Source: Rhodobiaceae bacterium UBA7378
GTDB taxonomy: Bacteria; Pseudomonadota; Alphaproteobacteria; RS24
Direction of reading: 5' to 3'
DNA: 12,824 nucleotides
Assembly (NCBI GenBank): GCA_002469805.1
Contig: DKNW01000145.1
Location: forward strand, 1-12,824
In this document: positions 5,971 to 12,824 of the stretch, piece by piece
How the letters are laid out: each line of letters opens with the position of its first letter
Numbering within the stretch: position 1 is the stretch's first letter
Program-made: the position numbers and the translations under genes
Notes under the pieces: model-generated
Databases searched by the model: none
Told to the model about the DNA's origin: nothing
Seen by the model: only the letters and a program-made list of their open reading frames with translations

Positions 5971-7182
5971 TCACAGCAGTCCGCGTTGGACAAATAGGAA
6001 GACACCGTAACCGGTCAATATACTGGCCAGTATATCCGACCAACTGACTTTGGGCGACCGCAAATCATGCAGCAGCATGCGCAGCGGTAAAAGGATGACA
6101 AAAATGAAGATGAGCTGGCCGAACTCGACCCCAAGATTAAATCCCAAAAGCCCGCTTAATATCTGGCCATCTGGTAGGCCGACATCGTGCAACAAGCCGG
6201 CAAAGCCGAAACCGTGAAATAAACCAAACGCCGTTGTGATAACGGGTGCGACGGCACGACGGTCAGCATCACTGCGGATGGCGAACCCGTAGCTGACGGC
6301 AAATAACATGAAGCCCGCCCAACCAGCTAGTGGTAACGGCGAGGTGAAAATAATCGACAGGCCGGCGATGGCATAAATCAAACCTGCGGCAATCAAACCG
6401 GCACGCGGCATGAGGCCGGCGCGTGTCAAAATACCTTCGGCTGCAAGCGCCGCGATTGACCCACCGATCACGGCCTCGACGACATTTGGGTCAGGGGCCA
6501 CAAGGCCAAGCGCCGATAGTACCAGCGTTAGTGAGTGCCCCAGTGTGAAACCGGAAACAAGGATGAGTAGCTGCCGCACGCTGGTCGCCAGCAAAACCAG
6601 GCACAGCACAAAGGCTAGGTGGTCAACACCGGTGGCGATATGTTCAACACCCAGGCGGAAATATCGCGCCAGCGCTTCGAAAAAATTCTGTCGTGGCGAA
6701 AGCTCCTGCGGCGACATTGGGTTCAAGCTGAAAGTTCGTTCATTGGTCGTGAACAAAACTTCCTGTCCTTGCATGGTTCGGCGCGGGCCTATCTGGATGC
6801 GCGCTAAATGCACATGCGAGCGGATAACATCGAAAAAAACATTATTATCAACCTCGAGCGCTGCATTTTCGCTCAGGCAGCGATACACGCCTTCCATGCG
6901 TATATAGCCGACCCGTGCCGGACGTGCGGTGAAGGGCTGGGTGAGCGTGCATGAGGTATTAATCTGGCGCAGTTCAAAGCTGGTTCGTAAATGCGCGCTC
7001 AGTGCTGCTTCCAGACTTTCGCTTTGCGCCGTTTGTGGCAAGAGCGTTATGTCGCGGGCAGGCACTGTGAACAAAACTTCAATGTCGCGCCCGTTCCAAA
7101 GCCAGTCGGAAAAACTGATGCTTTTATTATGCGCGTGCGCTGTGGTGCCCAGCAGACAAAATAAAATCAGGAGCCTTATCAT
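5971..7182 (-). CDS. HupE/UreJ-type membrane protein with N-terminal extracytoplasmic domain
   Basis: A 403-residue inner-membrane protein of the HupE/UreJ-2 type. HupE and UreJ relatives are linked to nickel handling, but the metal here is unknown. Residues 1-17 are a signal peptide ending AHA, with H18 next. Residues about 18-165 form a soluble domain expected on the periplasmic side, with two cysteines (C78, C102) that could pair. The rest is a membrane domain of about seven hydrophobic segments. It carries the family motifs H181-x5-D187-H188 (HIATGVDHL), GFTLGH216, AFGLFH323GFGFAGLLHD and GVEFGQ, which place His, Asp and Glu within the membrane as candidate metal ligands. The start ATG overlaps the foldase stop by 4 bp (ATGA), implying translational coupling. 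Transport of a metal is inferred from the family. Confidence 0.85.
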   Translation of the reverse strand: MIRLLILFCLLGTTAHAHNKSISFSDWLWNGRDIEVLFTVPARDITLLPQTAQSESLEAALSAHLRTSFELRQINTSCTLTQPFTARPARVGYIRMEGVYRCLSENAALEVDNNVFFDVIRSHVHLARIQIGPRRTMQGQEVLFTTNERTFSLNPMSPQELSPRQNFFEALARYFRLGVEHIATGVDHLAFVLCLVLLATSVRQLLILVSGFTLGHSLTLVLSALGLVAPDPNVVEAVIGGSIAALAAEGILTRAGLMPRAGLIAAGLIYAIAGLSIIFTSPLPLAGWAGFMLFAVSYGFAIRSDADRRAVAPVITTAFGLFHGFGFAGLLHDVGLPDGQILSGLLGFNLGVEFGQLIFIFVILLPLRMLLHDLRSPKVSWSDILASILTGYGVFLFVQRGLL

Positions 7183-8060
7183 CTCGGCGCATCGTCTGCC
7201 AGTGAGATGGACGCGCGTTCCTTGAGCCAGGTTAGATATTCAATCAGTGCTGCGTCGTCGGATGCGCGCTGCATGGCGTTCAGAATTTGTGGGCGGATGT
7301 CCTCAAATTCAGGCGGGATGCCGGGCTCGCTTCGGACAACACGCAAAAAGTGCCACCCGTCGCCATCTGCAATGGCATCAGAAATACTCGCCCCCGGCAG
7401 GCGGCTGGCGGTTTCGGTAAGGCGCGGGCCGAGATAATCATACATTTTTTTCCGTGGTAGAAGTGAGCGCGGTAGCGGCGGCAAAATAGCGTCCCCTAAT
7501 TGTAAGGTTGCCTCGGTAAAATCTTGCCCCTGCCGCAGGGCCGCCCGCACGCTATCAAGGCGCGCCATGTCAGCCGCGGCATCGTCGCTGCGGCGAACGA
7601 AAAGACGCTCGATTTGCAATCGCGCGGCTGGCGTGAAGCGCGCTTTATTCGCGGCGTAAAAACTGCGTAATTCGTCTTCGCTGATCTGCTTTTGGGCATT
7701 GCGGGTCATAGCGAAATCAATGACAGCTCGCGCGACGGCCTTGCGCACGGCCGCATCGCCGTCCAGCAAGCCGATTTCAATGCCGCGCTGTACGAGTAGT
7801 TCCTCTTCAATCAGCCGATCAAGGACGAGGCGGCGATCTTTTGAGGTTGGTGATTTGGTTTTGTCGGCGAGTAAAGCTTGCAGCGCAGTCGCATATTCCG
7901 TGCGATCAATATGGGCATCGTTGATGCGCGCTATAGCCCCCGTTTGTTCTAGGGACGCGCGTTCGATTTGCGTGCTGGCGATGAGCGCAATCAGCAGGCC
8001 TGCCAATGCGCCCGCCATGAGGATGCGGCGCGATAGATTGTCTTCGCCAGAATTATCCAT
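7179..8060 (-). CDS. Membrane-anchored PpiC/SurA-like peptidyl-prolyl isomerase family foldase
   Basis: A 293-residue envelope protein. Residues about 12-29 are a single hydrophobic anchor after a short charged tail, leaving the rest in the periplasm. Residues about 40-135 resemble the SurA/PpiD N-terminal chaperone region (LVLDRLIEEELLVQRGIEIGL). Residues about 145-242 match a parvulin-type rotamase domain, ending GWHFLRVV. Where parvulins have the active-site His (ARHILV-like), this protein reads QIERLFV, so isomerase activity may be lost and the protein may act as a holdase. It is the first gene of a minus-strand unit, overlaps the HupE-like gene by 4 bp and is divergent from pgi. A ribosome-binding site AGGGA precedes the ATG at 8060. 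The pairing suggests that it assists folding of the HupE-like protein's periplasmic domain, which is inference. Confidence 0.8.
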   Translation of the reverse strand: MDNSGEDNLSRRILMAGALAGLLIALIASTQIERASLEQTGAIARINDAHIDRTEYATALQALLADKTKSPTSKDRRLVLDRLIEEELLVQRGIEIGLLDGDAAVRKAVARAVIDFAMTRNAQKQISEDELRSFYAANKARFTPAARLQIERLFVRRSDDAAADMARLDSVRAALRQGQDFTEATLQLGDAILPPLPRSLLPRKKMYDYLGPRLTETASRLPGASISDAIADGDGWHFLRVVRSEPGIPPEFEDIRPQILNAMQRASDDAALIEYLTWLKERASISLADDAPR

Positions 8061-8085
8061 GCATTTTCCCTAACACACGCTGAAC

Positions 8086-8103
8086 TAAGCTAAAAATAAG
8101 CTA
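8086..8103. repeat. Direct repeat TAAGCTA spaced one helical turn apart
   Basis: TAAGCTA occurs at 8086-8092 and again at 8097-8103, an 11-bp period, with AAAA in between. It lies 25-45 bp upstream of the foldase start codon, where a regulator of that operon could bind. No good -35/-10 pair could be assigned nearby. Chance is a real alternative. Confidence 0.35.
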
Positions 8104-8155
8104 CTCCCCTTCAAGAATTAGCATTTTATCCAAAATTGTACACAGCCAAAAACTA

Positions 8156-8172
8156 AAATGACGCTGTCATTT
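8156..8172. promoter_or_regulatory. 17-bp palindrome upstream of pgi, candidate operator
   Basis: AAATGAC-GCT-GTCATTT is a perfect 7-bp inverted repeat around a 3-nt centre, ending 35 bp before the pgi start. It overlaps a -10-like TAAAAT at 8154-8159, though no matching -35 element is evident. Its symmetry and position suit a dimeric regulator acting on pgi, or on both divergent units. I do not recognise the family from the half-site. Confidence 0.45.
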
Positions 8173-8207
8173 ACAGTATCATGAGGCCGTATAGGAGATT
8201 CGATGTC

Positions 8208-9488
8208 ATGCCCCACCTCAATTTTGACCACGCTGCCGCCTTGTCGAGCGATGTTAGGGCCGATTTTGACAAAGCAGTAGAAGCGCTCGTGCCTATCGTG
8301 GTGGGCTGGCAAGAAGCACCGCTTCCGCATTTCAGTTTACCTGCGAAAACCGATGATTTACCGGCGATGCGGGCATTGGCGGAAAAAATGGCGGCGGCGT
8401 TCACACGGATTGTGGTTTTAGGAACCGGCGGGTCTAGCCTTGGGGCACAGGTGCTTGCCCAAATACACGGGTGGGGCACTCCTTCAGGACAACGCAGCGG
8501 CCCGCAGCTCATTTTTGCCGATAATCTGGATGCGACCAGTCTTGGCGAATTACTGGCGCCTGACGCTATCAGCACGACTGGGTTTCTGGTTGTGTCGAAA
8601 TCAGGCGGCACGGCGGAGACCATGATGCAATTATGCTGTGTGTTGCCGGCTCTAGAAACCGCGGGCTGTGATGCGGCCCATCATATTGCCGGGATTTGTG
8701 GCGCCGGTGATGTGCCCTTACGCCGGCTAGCGGATCAATACGGGCTATACCTGCTTGATCACGAGGCAGATATTGGTGGACGGTTTGCTGTTTTGTCGAA
8801 TGTTGGCCTGTTGCCTGCGCAGCTGGCGGGATGTGATGTCGATCTCATCCGCGCAGGCGCTGCCAATGTAATGGCCGAATTAAATAGCGGCGATGTTGCC
8901 GCGCACGCAGCAGTGCATCCCGCTGTTCAGGGGGCCGCCTTACAATATGCGCATATGCAAGCGGGGCGCATGGTGAGTGTTTTAATGCCATATGCCGACC
9001 GGTTTGACCGGTTGACCTTCTGGTTTCGTCAACTTTGGGCTGAGAGCCTAGGTAAGAGCGGCGGCGGGTCGCTTCCGGCAAATGCGCTTGGGCCGGTTGA
9101 CCAACACAGCCAAGTGCAGCTTTATCTCGATGGGCCGGACGACAAGCTTTTTACGCTGATCACGCATCCGACCCGCGCGGAAGGTCCAAGCGTACCGGCC
9201 AGCTTTGGCGCGGATCCGGCGCTCGCGTTTATGGCGAAACGAACAATCGGCGACCTTGTTGATGCCGAGGCGCGCGCCACGCTACACACATTGATTGAGC
9301 ATGAGCGTCCGGTGCGCCACATCGAAGTGGTCAACACGCACGAAGAAGTTGTCGGCGGCTTGCTGATGCATTTTATGTTGGAAACAATTATGACGGCTGC
9401 GCTGATGGGCATTGATGCTTTTGACCAGCCGGCGGTCGAGCATGGCAAACTAAAAGCGAAGCAGTACATGCTCGATATGGCGGGGTGA
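8208..9488 (+). CDS. pgi: Glucose-6-phosphate isomerase, short form
   Basis: Interconverts glucose 6-phosphate and fructose 6-phosphate in the cytoplasm, linking glycolysis, gluconeogenesis and the pentose-phosphate or Entner-Doudoroff routes. The 426-residue protein shows the two sugar-phosphate (SIS) domains: GTGGSSLG at 72-79 and SKSGGTAET at 130-138. DIGGRFAVLSNVGLLPA is at 188-204. Active-site residues are E279 in QLWAESLGKSG, H300 in GPVDQHSQ and K418 in EHGKLKAK. It is roughly 120 residues shorter than E. coli PGI, matching the compact form. An in-frame ATG at 8181 would add nine codons, but AGGAG at 8193-8197 lies downstream of it and 10 nt before the ATG at 8208, which I chose. An out-of-frame ATG at 8203 sits 5 nt after the same AGGAG. 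mutL begins 2 nt after its stop, so the two are probably cotranscribed. Confidence 0.93.
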   Translation: MPHLNFDHAAALSSDVRADFDKAVEALVPIVVGWQEAPLPHFSLPAKTDDLPAMRALAEKMAAAFTRIVVLGTGGSSLGAQVLAQIHGWGTPSGQRSGPQLIFADNLDATSLGELLAPDAISTTGFLVVSKSGGTAETMMQLCCVLPALETAGCDAAHHIAGICGAGDVPLRRLADQYGLYLLDHEADIGGRFAVLSNVGLLPAQLAGCDVDLIRAGAANVMAELNSGDVAAHAAVHPAVQGAALQYAHMQAGRMVSVLMPYADRFDRLTFWFRQLWAESLGKSGGGSLPANALGPVDQHSQVQLYLDGPDDKLFTLITHPTRAEGPSVPASFGADPALAFMAKRTIGDLVDAEARATLHTLIEHERPVRHIEVVNTHEEVVGGLLMHFMLETIMTAALMGIDAFDQPAVEHGKLKAKQYMLDMAG

Positions 9489-9490
9489 AC

Positions 9491-11347
9491 ATGGCGACGA
9501 TCCGGCGCTTAGACGAACAGACAATTAACCGCATTGCTGCGGGCGAGGTTGTCGAGCGCCCAGCCAGCGCCGTGAAGGAACTGGTGGAAAACGCCATTGA
9601 TGCGGGCGCCACGCAGATCGATATCTCACTTGGTAATGGCGGCAAAAGCCTGATCATGGTTGAAGATAATGGTTGTGGTATGCGGGCATCAGACCTAGCA
9701 CTCGCGCTTGAGCGCCACGCCACCTCAAAATTGCCAGATGGCGACGGGGGCGATAATCTTTTTCGTATTAAGTCGCTTGGTTTTCGCGGTGAAGCACTGC
9801 CATCCATCGGGGCGGTGTCGCGCCTCACGATAACAACGCGCGATGCGGCGGCATCAGAAGCCTGCACGCTTTCGGTTGCTGGTGGCGTAATGGGGCAACC
9901 CGCGCCAGCGGCGGGTCGGCAGGGTACGCGCATTGAGGTCCGCGATCTTTTTTATGCAACGCCTGCGCGCCTCAAATTCTTAAAATCCGACCGTGCTGAA
10001 ACCATGGCGGTGAGCGACATCGTAAAACGTCTCGCTATGGCTCATGCCGGCACCGGCTTCACGCTCACCAGCGACGGTCGGCGCAGTTTTGCGGTGCGGG
10101 GTGAAACCGGCGAGACCAGGCAGTTGAACCGTCTATCGGCAATTATGGGGCGCGCCTTTGGAGAAAATGCTGTTCCGGTTCATGCGGCACGGGAGAATTT
10201 GCAGCTCTACGGGTTTGCCGGTCTGCCAACCTACAATCACGCTACGGCACAAAAGCAATATTTGGTCGTCAATGGCCGACCTGTGCGCGACAAATTGCTA
10301 AACGGGGCTGTGCGCGGGGCTTATCAGGATTTTCTCGCTGGCAATCGACATCCGGCGCTGGCGCTTTTTATTGAAATCGATCCCGCCGATCTGGATGTGA
10401 ATGTGCATCCCGCGAAAACCGAGGTGCGGTTTCGCGATAGCGGCCTGGTGCGCGGCATGATTGTCGGTGCGCTCAGGGCCGCGCTTGCTGAGGCGGGGCA
10501 TCGGGCGGCGACAACGGTGGCTGATCAGACCCTGTCAGCGTTTCGACCCGGCAGTAATCAAGGTGCTAATCGGGGCGGTGGCACGGGGTCGTCTTGGCAA
10601 AGCGCTGCCGCGGCGGGGCAACGCGATTTTGCCACCACACCTGCCGACTACGCCTCGCTCGCCGAAGATGCTGCCGACTGGCTCAGCATGGCGTCTGCCG
10701 CCGCTCCTGCAGGTGAAAACACGCAAGCCATGGCCGCATCTGCCGAGGCACGCCTACCATTGGGGCTTGCGCGCGCGCAGCTGCACGAGACGTATATCCT
10801 AGCCCAAACCCATGATGGTTTCGTGATTGTCGACCAGCACGCGGCGCATGAACGCCTCGTCTATGAGCGGTTAAAACGGCAGATTGCTGAGACCGGCATT
10901 AAGCGCCAAATTTTGCTGGTGCCGGAAATCGTCGAAATGGAAAAATTCGCAGCTGAGCAGATCCTGTCGCGTGCGGTGGAACTGGCCGAGCTTGGCTTTG
11001 TTATTGAGCGCTTCGGGCCAGAGCAGGAAATTAATGCCGCAATTATGATCCGCGAAGTGCCCGCAATGATGCATAAGGGCGACCTTGCAGGTTTGCTGCA
11101 CGACATGGCCGAAGAAATCGACGAATTGGGTCAGGGACTTGCCTTGAAGGAACATCTTGAAGAGATTTCGGGCACACTCGCGTGCCACACATCTGTGCGA
11201 GCCGGGCGGCGGCTCAGCGTTGAAGAAATGAATGCGCTCTTGCGCGATATGGAAGCCACGCCGCATGCTGGTCAGTGCAATCATGGGCGCCCGACTTATG
11301 TTGAACTGAAACTGGCAGATATCGAGCGCCTTTTCGGGCGGCGCTGA
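9491..11347 (+). CDS. mutL: DNA mismatch repair protein MutL, endonuclease type
   Basis: Matchmaker of mismatch repair: MutS at a mismatch recruits it to direct strand incision. The N-terminal GHKL ATPase shows ELVENAIDAGAT, DNGCGM, RHATSKL and GFRGEALPSIG, then GTRIEVRDLF and VNVHPAKTEVRF. Residues about 340-425 are an Ala/Gly/Ser-rich linker. The C-terminal domain has DQHAAHERLVYE at 448-459, matching the metal-binding endonuclease motif DQHA-x2-E-x4-E, plus ACHTS (C565) and QCNHGRP (C596). This MutL should therefore nick DNA itself, as in bacteria without MutH. Of 618 residues from the ATG, a usual MutL length. A GTG at 9485 could start it two codons earlier and overlap the pgi stop, but GGGG 5 nt before the ATG and the usual MATIRRL start favour 9491. 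Confidence 0.97.
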   Translation: MATIRRLDEQTINRIAAGEVVERPASAVKELVENAIDAGATQIDISLGNGGKSLIMVEDNGCGMRASDLALALERHATSKLPDGDGGDNLFRIKSLGFRGEALPSIGAVSRLTITTRDAAASEACTLSVAGGVMGQPAPAAGRQGTRIEVRDLFYATPARLKFLKSDRAETMAVSDIVKRLAMAHAGTGFTLTSDGRRSFAVRGETGETRQLNRLSAIMGRAFGENAVPVHAARENLQLYGFAGLPTYNHATAQKQYLVVNGRPVRDKLLNGAVRGAYQDFLAGNRHPALALFIEIDPADLDVNVHPAKTEVRFRDSGLVRGMIVGALRAALAEAGHRAATTVADQTLSAFRPGSNQGANRGGGTGSSWQSAAAAGQRDFATTPADYASLAEDAADWLSMASAAAPAGENTQAMAASAEARLPLGLARAQLHETYILAQTHDGFVIVDQHAAHERLVYERLKRQIAETGIKRQILLVPEIVEMEKFAAEQILSRAVELAELGFVIERFGPEQEINAAIMIREVPAMMHKGDLAGLLHDMAEEIDELGQGLALKEHLEEISGTLACHTSVRAGRRLSVEEMNALLRDMEATPHAGQCNHGRPTYVELKLADIERLFGRR

Positions 11348-11414
11348 CATTAATCATCTTTTCTGGGTGGTGTGTCTTGCGGGGCGTGGGCCTCTCCCGA
11401 CTTTGCACCGTGCG

Positions 11415-11446
11415 AAAAAAAAGGCGCCCGCATGCGGACGCCTTTT
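11415..11446. terminator. Bidirectional terminator between mutL and the acyl-CoA dehydrogenase gene
   Basis: A GC-rich hairpin (GGCG-C-CCGC, AT loop, GCGG-A-CGCC, with one internal C/A mismatch) is flanked by eight A on the left (11415-11422) and four T on the right (11443-11446). Read rightward it ends mutL; read leftward the A-run becomes a T-run and ends the dehydrogenase transcript, as expected between convergent genes. Confidence 0.85.
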
Positions 11447-11466
11447 AGAATTATGCAAGACCGGGT

Positions 11467-12729
11467 TTAGCTTCGTGGCACATCAAGCGTTTTTAATTCG
11501 CCTTCGGTTGCCTGCGTTAGGTCTTGATATTTTTTCATTTCCAGACGTGCGATAGTGCGGTTGTGCACTTCATCCGGGCCGTCAGCCAGACGCAGTGTCC
11601 GGATGCCAGCATACATTTTGGCAAGGCCGAAATCTTTCGTCACGCCGCCACCGCCATGGGCTTGAATGGCGTCATCGATGATTTGCAGTGCAATGCGCGG
11701 GCCGGCAACTTTAATTTGCGCGATTTCGCTTTTGGCAACTTTATTACCAACCGTGTCCATCATATAGGCGGCTTTCATTGTCAGAAGGCGCGTCATTTCG
11801 ATATTGGTGCGCGCTTCGGCAATCCGTTGTTCCCAAATGCTGTGATCGGCAATGCGTTTGCCGAAAGCTGTGCGTGTCAGCAGGCGGGTGCACATTTTTT
11901 CAAGTGCGCGCTCGGCAACACCAATGGTCCGCATGCAGTGGTGAATACGCCCAGGGCCAAGGCGTCCTTGCGCAATCTCAAACCCGCGGCCCTCACCGAG
12001 CAACAGGTTTTCAGCAGGCACGCGGACATCTTTTAGCACAACTTCGGCATGGCCGTGTGGTGCATCGTCAAATCCGAATACGGGCAGCATGCGCACAACT
12101 TCGATGCCTGGTGCATCCAGTGGCACGAGAACTTGCGACTGTTGCTGGTGCAAGGGTGCTTCAGGGTTGGTTTTACCCATGACGATTGAGATTTTGCAGC
12201 GCGGGTCGCCGACACCGGATGACCACCATTTGCGGCCATTAATAACATAGTCATCGCCGTCGCGTTCGATGCGGGTTTCGATGTTTGTGGCATCGGATGA
12301 TGCAACGGCCGGTTCGGTCATCAAAAAGGCAGAACGGATTTCACCCGCAAGCAGCGGCTCCATATATTCCTTTTTGTGGCGTTCATTACCATAGCGCTCG
12401 AGCACTTCCATATTGCCCGTGTCTGGGGCGGAGCAGTTAAACACTTCAGAAGCAAAACCGACGCGACCCATGATTTCGCATAGCGGCGCATATTCGACAT
12501 TCGTGAGGCCGTAGCCGCGTTTACTTTCCGGCAGAAACAAATTCCAAAGGCCTTCTGCCTTTGCTTTTTCTTTCAACTCTTCAAGAATGGCTGGTACTTG
12601 CCAGCGATTTTCACCGAAAGCTTCCATTTGCTCGGCATAGATATGCTCGGATGGATACACATGGGCATCCATAAAGGCTTCAACCCGTGCGATTAATTCT
12701 TTGGTTTTATCATTGTGTTCGAAAATCAT
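11467..12729 (-). CDS. Acyl-CoA dehydrogenase, ACAD10/11-like
   Basis: FAD-dependent enzyme that introduces the alpha-beta double bond into an acyl-CoA, passing electrons to electron-transfer flavoprotein. The 420-residue protein has an all-alpha N-terminal domain, the FAD/substrate segment FLMTEPAVASSDATN (135-149), VINGRKWWSSG at 162-172 with the middle beta domain, and a C-terminal helical domain with QAHGGGGV (356-363) and LRLADGPDEVHN (379-390). The ADGPDEVH block and the TEPAVASSDATN form resemble the ACAD10/ACAD11 group rather than short- or medium-chain enzymes. The position of the usual catalytic Glu is D383. A good ribosome-binding site, GGGAG, lies 6 nt before the ATG at 12729. With no neighbour inside the window its substrate cannot be fixed; with aceA it fits fatty-acid use. 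Confidence 0.92.
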   Translation of the reverse strand: MIFEHNDKTKELIARVEAFMDAHVYPSEHIYAEQMEAFGENRWQVPAILEELKEKAKAEGLWNLFLPESKRGYGLTNVEYAPLCEIMGRVGFASEVFNCSAPDTGNMEVLERYGNERHKKEYMEPLLAGEIRSAFLMTEPAVASSDATNIETRIERDGDDYVINGRKWWSSGVGDPRCKISIVMGKTNPEAPLHQQQSQVLVPLDAPGIEVVRMLPVFGFDDAPHGHAEVVLKDVRVPAENLLLGEGRGFEIAQGRLGPGRIHHCMRTIGVAERALEKMCTRLLTRTAFGKRIADHSIWEQRIAEARTNIEMTRLLTMKAAYMMDTVGNKVAKSEIAQIKVAGPRIALQIIDDAIQAHGGGGVTKDFGLAKMYAGIRTLRLADGPDEVHNRTIARLEMKKYQDLTQATEGELKTLDVPRS

Positions 12730-12786
12730 CGATATCTCCCTCTCACTGCGCCTGATTTAAGCAGAGGCGGAGCGCTTTTGGCTATT

Positions 12787-12808
12787 AAAAAAACGGCTCA
12801 TTTCGCCG
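12787..12808 (-). terminator. Weak possible terminator of a gene beyond the right edge
   Basis: Read on the minus strand, a 4-bp CGGC/GCCG stem with a 7-nt loop is followed by seven T. This would end a transcript entering from beyond the right edge, upstream of the acyl-CoA dehydrogenase gene. The stem is short, so the call is weak. The rest of 12745-12824 shows no gene or clear promoter. Confidence 0.25.
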
Positions 12809-12824
12809 CAGGGCAAAAAAATCT

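Noticed and set aside
6410..6907. 165-codon plus-strand frame opposite the HupE-like gene
   Set aside because: Ser/Arg/Thr-rich translation typical of an antisense shadow of a membrane-protein gene; no ribosome-binding site.
9388..9933. Minus-strand frame spanning the end of pgi and start of mutL
   Set aside because: It overlaps two genes identified by multiple motifs, and its low-complexity translation shows no domain.

Overview
The window looks like ordinary chromosome from an alphaproteobacterium, probably an aerobic, acetate- and fatty-acid-using heterotroph. The pointers are the type of histidyl-tRNA synthetase (motif 2 region reading RQFLQIDADTVG), an ScfR/RamB-type regulator facing isocitrate lyase, a MutL with the nicking-endonuclease motif, and a short phosphoglucose isomerase. 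Base composition is moderately GC-rich by eye, apart from a very AT-rich stretch at about 2590-2710. I see no transposase, integrase, phage gene, CRISPR array, tRNA or rRNA. The lineage below class level cannot be fixed from this window.

Layout. Positions 1-1059 (minus) hold the first 353 codons of hisS, cut by the window edge. Positions 1127-2581 (minus) hold an ScfR/RamB-family regulator. It is divergent from aceA, isocitrate lyase (2784-4388, plus), and the 202-bp AT-rich gap between them carries candidate operator sites. A strong hairpin terminator separates aceA from rraA (4454-4948, plus), and its U-run runs directly into the rraA ribosome-binding site. Next comes a minus-strand group read from 8060 to 4990: a membrane-anchored PpiC/SurA-like foldase, a HupE/UreJ-type membrane protein overlapping it by 4 bp, and, after 42 nt, a FabK/nitronate-monooxygenase-like flavoprotein. 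Divergent from that group, pgi (8208-9488) and mutL (9491-11347) lie two bases apart on the plus strand. mutL converges on an ACAD10/11-type acyl-CoA dehydrogenase (11467-12729, minus), with a bidirectional terminator between them.

How the genes fit together. Three themes are plausible. (1) C2/fatty-acid metabolism: acyl-CoA dehydrogenase feeds acetyl-CoA, isocitrate lyase runs the glyoxylate bypass, the ScfR-type regulator probably controls it, and the RraA-like protein may act on a 2-oxo acid. (2) A cell-envelope pair, foldase plus HupE-like protein, that may handle a metal ion. (3) Housekeeping: hisS, pgi and mutL.

No clearly new system stands out. The observations most worth a second look are the foldase-HupE pair (both plausible signal-peptide cleavage sites leave an N-terminal histidine, and the foldase appears to lack the parvulin active-site histidine), the RamB-like sites between scfR and aceA, the terminator fused to the rraA ribosome-binding site, the palindrome upstream of pgi, and active-site substitutions in the flavoprotein, RraA and the acyl-CoA dehydrogenase.
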